A DNA stretch of 64,000 bases from Microglena sp. YARC (lineage: Eukaryota > Chlorophyta > Chlorophyceae > Chlamydomonadales > Chlamydomonadaceae), in assembly GCA_022414725.1 (NCBI GenBank), contig CM039464.1, positions 45,790,312 to 45,854,311 on the forward strand, given 5' to 3'. Under the pieces are notes generated by a model. The model was given only the letters and a program-made list of their open reading frames with translations, was not told the DNA's origin and did not search any database. Shown here in pieces: positions 23,097-34,023 of the stretch (position 1 is its first letter; the number at the start of each line of letters is the position of its first letter). The translations under genes were made by a program, and so were the position numbers.

Positions 23097-26000
23097 CCCC
23101 CCCATCTAGGGACCCAGCGCCCCCCAGGATCCCTGTAATGGCGGAGCCCCCCCTTCTAGGGACCCAGGCCCCCCAGGATCCCTGTAATGGCGGAGCCCCC
23201 CATTCTAGGGACCAGCGACCCCAGGATCTCTGTGATGGCTGAGCCCCCCTTCTAGGACCCAGCGCCCCCCAGGAACCCTGTGATGGCGGAGCCCCCCCTT
23301 CTAGGGACCCAGCGCCCCCCAGGATCCCTGTGATGGCGGAGCCCCCTTCTAGGGACCCAGCGCCCCCCAGGATCCCTGTGATGGCTGAGCCCCCCCTTCT
23401 AGGGACCCCCAGCGCCCCCCAGGATCACTGTAATGGCGGAGCCCCCCCTTCTAGGTACCCAGCGCCCCCAAGGATCCCTGTGATGGCCGAGCCCCCCCTT
23501 CTAGGGACCCAGCGCCCCCAGGATCACTGTAATGGCGGAGCCCCCCCTTCTAGGGACCCAGCGCCCCCCAGGATCACTGTAATGGCGGAGCCCCCCCTTC
23601 TAGGGACCCAGCGCCCCCCAGGATCACTGTAATGGCAGAGCCCCCTTCTAGGGACCCAGCGCCCCCAGGATCCCTGTGATGGCGGAGCCCCCCCTTTTGG
23701 GGACCCTGCGCCCCAGGACCCCTGTTATGGCTGAGCCCCCCTTCTAGGGGCCCAGCGCCCCCAGGATCACTGTAATGGCGGAGCCCCCCTTCTAGGGACC
23801 CAGCGCCCCCCAGGACCCCTGTTATGGCTGAGCCCCCCCTTCAAGGGCCCAGCGCCCCCCAGGATCACTGTAATGGCGGAGCCCCCCCTTCTAGGACCCA
23901 GCGCCCCCCAGGATCACTGTAATGGCTGAGCCCCCCCTTCTAGGGGCCCAGCACCCCCCAGGATCACTGTAAATGGCGGAGCCCCCCCTTCTAGGGACCC
24001 AGCGCCCCCCAGGATCACTGTAATGGCGGAGCCCCCCCTTCTAGGGACCCAGCGCCCCCCAGGATCCCTGTGATGGCGGAGCCCCCCCTTCTAGGGACCC
24101 AGCGCCCCCCAGGATCACTTTAATGGCGGAGCCCCCCCCCCTTCTAGGGACCAGCGCCCCCCAGGATCACTGTAATGGCGGAGCCCCCCCTTCTAGGGAC
24201 CCAGCGCCCCCCAGGACCCTGTTATGAGCTGAGCCCCCCCTTCTAGGGATCCAGCGCCCCGAAGGACCCCTGTTATGGCAGAGCCCCCCCTTCTAGGGAC
24301 CCAGCGCCCCCAGGATCACTGTAATGGCAGAGCCCCACCTTCTAGGGACCCAGCGCCCCCCAGGACCCCTGTTATGGCTGAGCCCCCCCTTCTAGGGCCC
24401 AGCGCCCCCCAGGATCACTTTAATGGCGGAGCCCCCCCTTCTAGGGACCCAGCGCCCCCCAGGATCACTGTAATGGCGGAGCCCCCCCTTCTAGGGACCC
24501 AGCGCCCCCCCAGGACCCCTGTTATGGCTGAGCCCCCCCTTCTAGGGACCCAGCGCCCCCCAGGATCACTTTAATGGCGGAGCCCCCCCTTCTAGGGACC
24601 CAGCGCCCCCCAGGATCACTGTAATGGCTGAGCCCCCCCTTCTAGGGCCAGCACCCCCCAGGATCACTGTAATGGCGGAGCCCCCCCTTCTAGGGACCCA
24701 GCGCCCCCAGGATCACTGTAATGGCGGAGCCCCCCTTCTAGGGACCCAGCGCCCCCAGGACCCCTGTTATAGCTGAGCCCCCCCTTCTAGGGACCCAGCG
24801 CCCCCCAGGATCACTGTAATGGCGGAGCCCCCCCTTCTAGGGACCCAGCGCCCCCCAGGATCACTGTAATGGCAGAGCCCCACCTTCTAGGGACCCAGCG
24901 CCCCCCAGGACCCCTGTTATGGCTGAGCCCCCCTTCTAGGGGCCCAGCGCCGCCCAGGATCACTTTAATGGCGGAGCCCCCCCTTCTAGGGACCCAGCGC
25001 CCCCCAGGATCACTGTTATCGGAGCCCCCCCTTCTAGGGACCCAGCGCCCCCCCAGGACCCCTTTATGGCTGAGCCCCCCCTTCTAGGGACCCAGCGCCC
25101 CCCAGGATCACTTTAATGGCGGAGCCCCCCCTTCTAGGGACCCAGCGCCCCCAGGATCACTGTAATGGCGGAGCCCCCCTTCTAGGGACCCAGCGCCCCC
25201 CAGGACCCCTGTTATGGCTGAGCCCCCCTTCTAGGGACCCAGCGCCCCCAGGATCACTGTAATGGCGGAGCCCCCCCTTCTAGGGCCCAGCGCCCCCAGG
25301 ACCCCTGTTATGGCTGAGCCCCCCCTTCTAGGACCCAGCGCCCCCCAGGATCACTTTAATGGCGGAGCCCCCCCTTCTAGGGACCCAGCGCCTCCCAGGA
25401 TCACTGTAATGGCGGAGCCCCCCTTCTAGGGACCCAGCGCCCCCCCAGGACCCCTGTTATGGCTGAGCCCCCCTTCTAGGGACCCAGCGCCCCCCAGGAC
25501 CCCTGTTATGGCGGAGCCCCCCCTTCTAGGGACCCAGCGCCCCCCAGGATCACTGTAATGGCGGAGCCCCCCTTCTAGGGACCCAGCGCCCCCCAGGATC
25601 ACTGTAATGGCGGAGCCCCCTTCTAGGTACCCAGCGCCCCCCAGGACCCCTGTTATGGCTGAGCCCCCCCTTCTAGGGGCCAGCGCCCTCCAGGATCACT
25701 GTAATGGGGGAGCCCCCCCTTCTAGGTACCCAGCGCCCCCCAGGATCCCTGTGATGGCTGAGCCCCCTTCTAGGGGCCCAGCGCCCCAGGATCACTGTAA
25801 TGGCGGAGCCCCCCCTTCTAGGGACCCAGCGCCCCCCAGGACCCCTGTTATGGCTGAGCCCCCCCTTCTAGGGACCCAGCGCCCCCCAGGATCACTGTAA
25901 TGGCGGAGCCCCCCTTCTAGGGACCCAGCGCCCCCCAGGATCACTGTAATGGCGGAGCCCCCCCTTCTAGGGACCAGCGCCCCCCAGGATCCCTGTGATG

Positions 26001-29000
26001 GCGGAGCCCCCCCTTCTAGGGACCCAGCGCCCCCCAGGATCCCTGTGATGGCGGAGCCCCCCCTTCTAGGGACCCAGCGCCCCCCAGGACCCCTGTTATG
26101 GCTGAGCCCCCCCTTCTAGGGGCCAGCGCCCCCAGGATCACTGTAATGGCGGAGCCCCCCTTCTAGGGACCCAGCGCCCCCCAGGATCACTGTAATGACG
26201 GAGCCCCCCCTTTTAGGGACCCAGCGCCCCCCAGGACCCCTGTTATGGCTGAGCCCCCCCTTCTAGGGACCCAGCGCCCCCCAGGATCCCTGTTATGGCG
26301 GAGCCCCCCCTTCTAGGGGCCCAGCGCCCCCCAGGACCTCTGTTATGGCTGAGCCCCCCCTTCTAGGGGCCCAGCGCCCCCCAGGATCACTGTAATGGCG
26401 GAGCCCCCCCTTCTAGGGACCCAGCGCCCCCCAGGATCCCTGTGATGGCTGAGCCTCCCCTTCTAGGGACCCAGCGCCCCCCAGGATCACTGTAATGGCG
26501 GAGCCCCTCCTTCTAGGGACCCAGCGCCCCCCAGGATCACTGTAATGGCGGAGCCCCCCCTTCTAGGGACCCAGCGCCCCCAGGACCCCTGTTATGGCTG
26601 AGCCCCCCCTTCTAGGGGCCCAGCGCCGCCCAGGATCACTTTAATGGCGGAGCCCCCCCTTCTAGGGACCCAGCGCCCCCCAGGATCACTGTAATGGCGG
26701 AGCCCCCCTTCTAGGGACCCAGCGCCCCCCAGGACCCCTGTTATGGCTGAGCCCCCCCTTCTAGGGACCCAGCGCCCCCCAGGATCACTTTAATGGCGGA
26801 GCCCCCCTTCTAGGGACCCAGCGCCCCCCAGGATCACTGTAATGGCGGAGCCCCCCCTTCTAGGGACCCAGCGCCCCCAGGACCCCTGTTATGGCTGAGC
26901 CCCCCCTTCTAGGGACCCAGCGCCCCCCAGGATCACTGTAATGGCGGAGCCCCCCCTTCTAGGGGCCCAGCGCCCCCCAGGACCCCTGTTATGGGCTGAG
27001 CCCCCCTTCTAGGGACCCAGCGCCCCCCAGGATCACTTTAATGGCGGAGCCCCCCTTCTAGGGACCCAGCGCCTCCCAGGATCACTGTAATGGCGGAGCC
27101 CCCCTTCTAGGACCCAGCGCCCCCCAGGACCCCTGTTATGGCTGAGCCCCCCCTTCTAGGGACCCAGCGCCCCCCAGGACCCCTGTTATGGCGGAGCCCC
27201 CCCTTCTAGGGACCAGCGCCCCCAGGATCACTGTAATGGCGGAGCCCCCCTTCTAGGGACCAGCGCCCCCCAGGATCACTGTAATGGCGGAGCCCCCCCT
27301 TCTAGGTACCCAGCGCCCCCAGGACCCCTGTTATGGCTGAGCCCCCCCTTCTAGGGGCCAGCGCCCTCCAGGATCACTGTAATGGGGGAGCCCCCCTTCT
27401 AGGTACCCAGCGCCCCCAGGATCCCTGTGATGGCTGAGCCCCCCCTTCTAGGGGCCCAGCGCCCCCCAGGATCACTGTAATGGCGGAGCCCCCCCTTCTA
27501 GGGACCCAGCGCCCCCAGGACCCCTGTTATGGCTGAGCCCCCCCTTCTAGGGACCCAGCGCCCCCAGGATCACTGTAATGGCGGAGCCCCCCCTTCTAGG
27601 GACCCAGCGCCCCCCAGGATCACTGTAATGGCGGAGCCCCCCCTTCTAGGGACCCAGCGCCCCCCAGGATCCCTGTGATGGCGGAGCCCCCCTTCTAGGG
27701 ACCCAGCGCCCCCCAGGATCCCTGTGATGGCGGAGCCCCCCCTTCTAGGGACCCAGCGCCCCCAGGACCCCTGTTATGGCTGAGCCCCCCCTTCTAGGGG
27801 CCCAGCGCCCCCCAGGATCACTGTAATGGCGGAGCCCCCCCTTCTAGGGACCCAGCGCCCCCCAGGATCACTGTAATGACGGAGCCCCCCTTCTAGGGAC
27901 CCAGCGCCCCCCAGGACCCCTGTTATGGCTGAGCCCCCCCTTCTAGGGACCCAGCGCCCCCCAGGATCCCTGTTATGGCGGAGCCCCCCTTCTAGGGGCC
28001 CAGCGCCCCCCAGGACCTCTGTTATGGCTGAGCCCCCCCTTCTAGGGGCCCAGCGCCCCCAGGATCACTGTAATGGCGGAGCCCCCCCTCTAGGGACCCA
28101 GCGCCCCCCAGGATCCCTGTGATGGCTGAGCCTCCCCTTCTAGGGACCCAGCGCCCCCCAGGATCACTGTAATGGCGGAGCCCCTCCTTCTAGGGACCCA
28201 GCGCCCCCCAGGATCACTGTAATGGCGGAGCCCCCCCTTCTAGGGACCCAGCGCCCCCAGGATCCCTGTGATGGCGGAGCCCCCCCTTCTAGGGACCCAG
28301 CGCCCCCCAGGATCCCTGTGATGGCGGAGCCCCCCCTTCTAGGGACCCAGCGCCCCCCAGGATCACTGTAATGGCGGAGCCCCCCCTTCTAGGGACCCAG
28401 CGCCCCCCAGGATCCCTGTGATGGCGGAGCCCCCCCTTCTAGGGACCCAGCGCCCCCCAGGATCCCTGTGATGGCTGAGCCCCCCCTTCTAGGGACCCAG
28501 CGCCCCCAGGACCCCTGTTATGGCTGAGCCCCCCCTTCTAGGGGCCCAGCGCCCCCCAGGATCACTCTAATGGCGGAGCCCCCCTTCTAGGGACCCAGCG
28601 CCCCCCAGGATCACTGTAATGGCGGAGCCCCCCCTTTTAGGGACCCAGCGCCCCCCAGGACCCCTGTTATGGCTGAGCCCCCCCTTCTAGGGACCCAGCG
28701 CCCCCCAGGATCACTGTAATGGCGGAGCCCCCCCTTTTAGGGACCCAGCGCCCCCCAGGATCACTGTAATGGCGGAGCCCCCCCTTCTAGGGACCCAGCG
28801 CCCACCAGAATCACTGTAATGGCTGAGCCCCCCTTCTAGGGACCCAGCGCCCCCCCGAATCCCTGTGATGGCGGAGCCCCCCCTTCTAGGGACCCAGCGC
28901 CCCCCAGGATCCCTGTGATGGCAGAGCCCCCCCTTCTAGGGACCCAGCGCCCCCCAGGACCCCTGTGATGGCTGAGCCCCCCCTTCTAGGGGCCCAGCGC

Positions 29001-29015
29001 CCCCCAGGACCCCTG
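23097..29015 (-). repeat. 5.9-kb minisatellite, 50-bp unit, about 118 copies, with higher-order period
   Basis: The unit is TGGCGGAGCCCCCCCTTCTA plus GGGACCCAGCGCCCCCCAGG plus ATCACTGTAA. Two main variants alternate irregularly (GGATCACTGTAATGGCGGAG and GGACCCCTGTTATGGCTGAG). Rare variants recur about 1.68 kb apart, showing a higher-order repeat. On the minus strand the unit matches the terminal hairpin of element R6, and the array directly abuts the body of an R6 copy at 29025. It lies wholly inside the intron between exons ending at 22953 and starting at 31016. Confidence 0.97.
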
Positions 29016-29024
29016 TTATGTATG

Positions 29025-29290
29025 TTTGTCCACCCGTTCGACCACATTAAGCCAAGTGTCTAAACTAACTGTCTCGTACCCTGGCTTCAGCCCGCTGCAC
29101 TCGATTCCGTTGCCAAAGTCTGTGATAGCCAACACTCTCCGCCAATTTTCCACCTGCAGCTCTAATAGCCAACACTCAAATTTTCCATGAGCAGCTCCGA
29201 TAGCCAACACTCTCCGCCAATTTTCCACCTTCAGCTCTGACAGCCAACACTCAAATTTTCCGCGTGCAGCTTCGATAGCCGACACGTTCC
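29025..29290 (-). mobile_element. R6 element body adjoining the minisatellite
   Basis: Read on the minus strand it contains GTGTTGGCTATC, GGCAACGGAATCGAG and GAGACAGTTAGTTT, in the same order as the R6 copy at 62975. A 50-60 bp segment (GAAAATT...GTGTTGGCTATC) is repeated four times. The GC-rich 3' end of the element lies exactly where the 50-bp array begins. The open minus frame here is not taken as a gene. Confidence 0.8.
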
Positions 29291-29318
29291 ACCATTATCA
29301 TGCGTCGCTCGCACCGCC

Positions 29319-29517
29319 TGGGACTTGTTTGAGCTACTCATGGCAGCTTCCAGGCAGCTCCAACAACCGGTGAATGGGCCCAGCCAAAAGCTTTCAGTTG
29401 CATTGAAATGCCCGTAATATCAGCTCTCAGACACACTAGGTAGCTTCAGGTTTGGCTCAAGGATAGGGAAGAAAGGGAGCTGCCTAGAAGCTGCTACGTG
29501 TAGCTAAAAAAAGAAAC
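29319..29517 (+). mobile_element. inverted-repeat element M3, copy 1
   Basis: GCAGCTTCCAGGCAGCTCC at the left faces GGAGCTGCCTAGAAGCTGC at the right. Outer arms with GAGCTACTCATG (left) and TACGTGTAGCTAAAAAAAG (right) extend the inverted repeat to about 40 bp. No coding sequence. Confidence 0.75.
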
Positions 29518-29619
29518 ACTGGCATGTTTCATGAAAATGCAGCACAAATTGTCAATCTTATATATTTTTACAGTTATAAGATATAGTTGGACAACACCGG
29601 ACGACACAGATTTCCACGA

Positions 29620-29745
29620 TGTATGTATGTTAAAGTCCAGGGGTATGCCAAATAGGCTAAAGGGACTTGCCCAACCGTATAGGAAGGGCTTAAAAAGAAA
29701 AAGCACTGATGAACTGAGCCGCAAACGATCGTTTTTTTTTTTGCC
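29620..29745 (+). repeat. dispersed repeat R4, copy
   Basis: GTCCAGGGGTATGCC...ACTTGCCCAACCGTATAGGA...GCACTGATGAACTGAGCC, ending near CGATCGTTTTTT. The 3' end of the family is missing. Confidence 0.8.
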
Positions 29746-29796
29746 CATGATAGCACTTTAAGACATAGCAATTCACATAATGGGCGTTAGTTATGT

Positions 29797-30690
29797 TTAG
29801 GGTTGTGCTGAGTGATTGATAGCACTGGTTGTGCTGAGTGATTGGTAGCACTGGTTGTGCTGAGTGATTGGTAGCACTGGCTGTGCTGAGTGATTGGTAG
29901 CACTGGTTGTGCTGAGTGATTGGTAGCACTGGTTGTGCTGAGTGATTGGTAGCACTGGTTGTGCTGAGTGATTGGTAGCACTGGTTGTGCTGAGTGATTG
30001 GTAGCACTGTTTGTGCTGAGTGATTGGTAGCACTGGTTGTGCTGAGTGATTGGTAGCACTGGTTGTGCTGAGTGATTGGTAGCACTGGTTGTGCTGAGTG
30101 ATTGGTAGCACTGGTTGTGCTGAGTGATTGGTAGCACTGGCTGTGCTGAGTGATTGGTAGCACTGGCTGTGCTGAGTGATTGGTAGCACTGGTTGTGCTG
30201 AGTGATTGGTAGCACTGGTTGTGCTGAGTGATAGGTAGCACTGGTTGTGCTGAGTGATTGGTAGCACTGGTTGTGCTGAGTGATTGGTAGCACTGGCTGA
30301 GCTGAGTGATTGGTAGCACCGGTTGTGCTGAGTGATTGGTAGCACTGGTTGTGCTGAGTGATTGGTAGCACTGTTTGTGCTGAGTGTTTGGTAGCACTGG
30401 TTGTGCTGAGTGATTGGTAGCACTGGTTGTGCTGAGTGATTGGTAGCACTGGTTGTGCTGAGTGATAGGTAGCACTGGTTGTGCTGAGTGATTGGTAGCA
30501 CTGGTTGTGCTGAGTGATTGGTAGCACTGGTTGTGCTGAGTGATTGGTAGCACTGGTTGTGCTGAGTGATTGATAGCACTGGTTGTGCTGAGTGATTGAT
30601 AGCACTGGTTGTGCAGAGTGATTGGTAGCACTGGTTGTGCTGAGTGATTGGTAGCACTGGTTGTGCTGAGTGATTGGTAAGCACTGGTTG
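29797..30690 (+). repeat. 26-bp minisatellite, about 34 copies
   Basis: Near-perfect units of TGCTGAGTGATTGGTAGCAC plus TGGTTG. Because 3 x 26 is a multiple of three, all minus frames stay open for 270-350 codons; these are not genes. Confidence 0.98.
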
Positions 30691-30757
30691 TGATTTCGTG
30701 AGTAATAAATATCCAGAGGACCACAACTAAGTCTAGCAATTCACAAACTGCATTACA

Positions 30758-30850
30758 TTGTCATTGTGCAAGCAAACAGGCTGGCCCCCTCAACCTCACG
30801 TCTTGTAATAAGGCGTACTATTTATTTATTTATTGTTAAAAATGTCATTG
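30758..30850 (-). repeat. single copy of the 96-bp element amplified at 36.5 kb
   Basis: GCAAGCAAACAGGCTGGCCC and CCTCAACCTCACG...AAGGCGTACTATTTATTTAT are the reverse complement of the unit at 36505-37835. A further single copy is at 43440-43530. Confidence 0.85.
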
Positions 30851-31015
30851 GCTGGCTATTGTTGGCACAAGACAAGCTCCACAACATCAGGGAGGGGTCG
30901 TCCAATAAATCCTCGAAAAAAAGAAATGCCATATTACAGCAAGCAAGCAAGATTGCAGCAAGCAAGCATTATTATCAGCACTAATTCCATGTTATAAATA
31001 TGTTGTGCTTCGCAG

Positions 31016-31298
31016 GCAGTGGATACATAAGCAAAAGAAGATACAGTGCAAGCAGCAGTTGCAGAAGCAGCGCCAGCAGCTCCCACAGCTTCAGCAGCAA
31101 CAGAAACAACATCAGCTTGCCTTCTGCGATTCCTGTGGTTCCTGTAGCTCCTGTGATCAAGCAGGAGGAGTGCCATCCACTTGTCAGCAATGACATCCCG
31201 CGCTCAGCGTTTGCGTCAGTGATTTTGGGCTTCAGGGGGAAGGAGTACCAGTACCTGATGTTCAATGCTGGCAGGTCAAAAACCCTACACGTCATATG
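31016..31298 (+). CDS. SBP-like gene, Ser-rich exon after the large intron
   Basis: Acceptor TGTGCTTCGCAG, donor ATATG/GTGAGC. It enters in phase 1, which matches the exon ending at 22953, and leaves in phase 2. It begins with a Ser/Arg-rich stretch (YSASSSCRSSASSSHSFSS), then a Pro/Val segment and an ordered-looking end (RSAFASVILGFRGKEYQYLMF). No domain is recognised. Membership in the gene rests on phase and strand. The intron before it would be about 8 kb and would contain the 5.9-kb minisatellite and the 26-bp array. The 3' 120 bp with the donor is duplicated 210 bp downstream. Confidence 0.5.
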
Positions 31299-31371
31299 GT
31301 GAGCCTTAGATGTCTCTCCCCCCTACACCCCACCCCGTTTCTGTAAGGGTGTCTTCCGGTAGCGATCCAAT

Positions 31372-31423
31372 TGGAAGCAATGCAATCCAACACTCTGCGT
31401 TAGCGTCGGTGATTGGGGGCTTG

Positions 31424-31466
<43 letters not shown>

Positions 31467-31515
31467 GATACCTCATGTCTGGCAGGACAAAACCCTACAC
31501 GTCCTATGGTGAGCC
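31372..31515 (+). repeat. degenerate duplicate of exon 3' edge plus donor
   Basis: GCGTTAGCGTCGGTGATTGG...GGCAGGACAAAACCCTACAC...CTATG/GTGAGCCTTAGA mirrors the end of the exon at 31298. The middle is replaced by a poly-G run of about 40 bp (31426-31465), which destroys the reading frame. Confidence 0.85.
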
Positions 31516-31591
31516 TTAGATTTTTTTCTCGTTTCAGTAAGGGTGTCTTACGGTAGCGATCCATTATAGATAATAATAATAACAATACGGA

Positions 31592-32322
31592 AAAGCCTGA
31601 TACTGATTTGGGGTCATACTGGTGTTAGTCAGTGATTTGTACCTCTACCCCTGTGTTGTTTGTGTTTGTAGTGGGTGTGTTAGTCAGTGATTTGTACCTC
31701 TACCCTGTGTTGTTTGTGTTCGTAGTGGGTGGTGAGTTAGACAGTGATTTGTACCTCCACCCTGTGTTGTTTGTGTTTGTAGTGGGTGGTGAGTCAGTCA
31801 GTGATTTGTACTTCTACCCTGTGTTGTTTGTGTTAGTAGTGGGTGGTGAGTTAGTCAGTGATTTGAACCTGTACCCCTGTGTTGTTTGTGTTCGTGGTGG
31901 GCGGTGAGTTAGTCAGTGATTTGTACTTCTACCCCTGTTCGTTTGTGTGTGTAGTGGGTGAGCTAGTCAGTGATTTGTACCTCCACCCTGTGTTGTTTGT
32001 GTTCGTAGTGGGTGGTGAGTTAGTCAGTGATTTGTACCTCCACCCTGTGTTGTTTGTGTTCGTAGTGGGTGGTGAGTTAGTCAGTGATTTGTACCTCTAC
32101 CCCTGTGTTGTTTGTGTTCGTAGTGGGTGGTGAGTTAGTCAGTGATTTGTACCTCCACCCTGTGTTTGTGTTCGTAGTGGGTGGTGAGTTAGTCAGTGAT
32201 TTGAACCTGTACCCCTTTATTGTTTGTTTTCGTAGTGGGTGGTGAGTGAGTCAGTGATTTGTACTTCTACCCCTGTGTTGTTTGTGTATGTAGTGGGTGA
32301 GTTAGTCAGTGATTTGTACCCT
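31592..32322 (+). repeat. minisatellite A, second array, about 57-bp unit, 12 copies
   Basis: Units of TGTGTTGTTTGTGTTCGTAG, TGGGTGGTGAGTTAGTCAGT and GATTTGTACCTC. Same family as the array at 14275-14948, including the leader ACTGATTTGGGGTCATACT. Confidence 0.93.
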
Positions 32323-32389
32323 GCTCTTTCTACTATCCATACTCTCACTGCTTTCGTTCCACTCCCTTCACTCTCCTTGAAGTTGGCTT

Positions 32390-32602
32390 AGCCCGTCTGA
32401 TTGATACGATTGGTCTAGTGGTACACCAAATTGCTTTAGCAACGAAGGGTTGGGGGTTCGATTCCTCCTATGGTCACCCTTAGCGTTGCAGGTCGTTGTC
32501 AACCGCGATGGTAGCTTGTCCAGCAGTCGAGGTGGTAGACCGTTCTCTGCCCGCTTACGACGGGTTCCCTTAACACCACGCCCCACTAGGCGTTATCATT
32601 AC
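32390..32602 (+). mobile_element. tRNA-derived SINE, head type A, full length
   Basis: AGCCCGTCTGATTGATACGA, A box TGGTCTAGTGGTA, B box GGTTCGATTCC, then the body and GCGTTATCATTA end. The tRNA-like TPsiC arm (GGGGGTTCGATTCCTCC) is intact. No clear flanking duplication. Confidence 0.9.
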
Positions 32603-32638
32603 TTTTTACTTGTTCAAGCAAGGCTGTGGTGTTATGAG

Positions 32639-32813
32639 TAGGGAACGGCAACTAATATTAGAGTTTGAAAAACTAATATTATCTAATATTATCACAGTGT
32701 CGCAATAATATTAGTTTTTCAAATACATGTGAAATTCTGGTGAGACGGCTTGTCGGACTAATATTAGATAATATTATTTATTCACTAATATTATATGACA
32801 AATCCGACCCCTA
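32639..32813 (+). mobile_element. TAGGG-family MITE, copy 5
   Basis: TAGGGAACGGCAAC...CCGACCCCTA, 175 bp. It is flanked by GTTATGAG (32631-32638) and ATTATGAG (32814-32821), 7 of 8 matching. Confidence 0.92.
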
Positions 32814-33089
32814 ATTATGAGTGCTCCCCCACTCCCCCAGGAGCTGCCTAGAAGCTGCTCCGCGTAGCCTAAAAAAGAAACAGGGTTGAACCCGAGAGGG
32901 GTGCTTTATTATAGGTCCTTTTGAAAAGGGTGTGTGTGGGGGGGGGGTGCTTTCCTGTAATTAGAGTTCAACCTGAACTACCTTGCTGTGCTGTGATGCG
33001 CTGTCATGTGCTGGGATGCTCTGTCCTGTGCTGTGATGCGCTGTGCTCTTTTGACCGGCGCCCCCTCTAAATATGGCAATCTCAACTGG

Positions 33090-33612
33090 ACTGTCCTATT
33101 CGTTATTGCAGTGCTGCTGTCTGTCCTGTTCACTGCTATGTGCCGACTGTCCTGCTCACTGTTATGTGCTGACCGTCCTAGTCACTCTTGCAGTGCTGCT
33201 GTCTGTCATGCTCACTGTAATGTGCTGACTGCTGACTGTCCTAGTCACTCATGCAGTGCTGCTGTCTGTCCTGCTCACTGTAATGTGCTGACCGTCCTAG
33301 TCACTGTTATGTGCTGACTACTGACTGTCCTAGTCACTCTTGCAGTGCTACTGTCTGTCCTGCTCACTATAATGTGCTGACCGTCCTAGTCACTGTTATG
33401 TGCTGACTGCTGACTGTCCTAGTCACTCTTGCAGTGCTGCTGTCTGTCCTGCTCACTGTAATTTGCTGACCGTCCTAGTCGCTGTTATGCGCTGACTACT
33501 GACTATCCTATTCACTCTTGCAGTGCTGCTGTCTGTTCTGCTCATTGTAATGTGCTGACCGTCCTAGTCGCTGTTATGTGCTGACTACTGACTGTCCTAT
33601 TCACTCTTGCAG
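33090..33612 (+). repeat. tandem array carrying copies of the next exon's acceptor edge
   Basis: Units of 60-105 bp contain CACTCTTGCAGTGCTGCTGT followed by CTGTCCTGCTCACTGTAATG and CTGACCGTCCTAGTCACTG. The true exon begins with the same TCTTGCAG/TGCTGCTG sequence at 33613, so the array repeats the acceptor with the first coding bases about six times. Confidence 0.88.
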
Positions 33613-33660
33613 TGCTGCTGCTGCTATCTTTGGGGCCATCTTCCACCACTCCATGATCAA
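33613..33660 (+). CDS. SBP-like gene, 48-nt exon (tentative)
   Basis: Acceptor CACTCTTGCAG, donor GTAAGTATG (a strong consensus), phase 2 at both ends, matching the exon ending at 31298 (TG/T, Cys). It encodes about 16 residues (AAAAIFGAIFHHSMIK), which are hydrophobic. Being a multiple of three, it could be skipped without a frame change. Support is limited to splice sites and phase. Confidence 0.4.
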
Positions 33661-33689
33661 GTAAGTATGTATGGTGGGCTGGGGGTGGG

Positions 33690-33723
33690 GTGGGGGGGGA
33701 TGATGGGCTGGGGGTGTGTGTGT

Positions 33724-33767
<44 letters not shown>

Positions 33768-33815
33768 TGGGGGCTACCGTCCCCCAGAAGGGGGGCTCTG
33801 CCAAAAAGGAATGTG
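33690..33815 (+). mobile_element. R6 3' end with long poly-G tract
   Basis: A G-rich tract, interrupted then pure from about 33725 to 33766, leads into GGGGGCTACCGTCCCCCAGA and AGGGGGGCTCTGCCAAAAA, the R6 terminal hairpin. Confidence 0.75.
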
Positions 33816-34023
33816 TACAAGGTCTTGTCGGTTCTGAGAGGTCTTGTGAGTTCAGAGAGAAAGGCGGAGAAGTTTTACCAAGTGCCCAAACCTAGGTAGG
33901 ACCAGGGTTGTTCTGGGGGACTCCCAAATCTGCAACATGAGACTTGAACTTGAACATGGTTACATAGCTTCAGCCAGCAATTTAGCTGCACGCCAATAAG
34001 GTCGTACAAGGTCTTGTGGACCC

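Noticed and set aside
29016..29285. 89-codon minus ORF with two GKFECWLxELxVENWRRVLAI repeats
   Set aside because: It looks protein-like, but the same DNA recurs in R6 element copies without an open frame, so the repeat is at DNA level.
29690..30739. Three overlapping long minus-strand ORFs (about 270-350 codons) with QPVLPITQHN-type repeats
   Set aside because: They exist because a 26-bp tandem repeat without stop codons reads open in all three frames (78-bp cycle). No start context, no domain.
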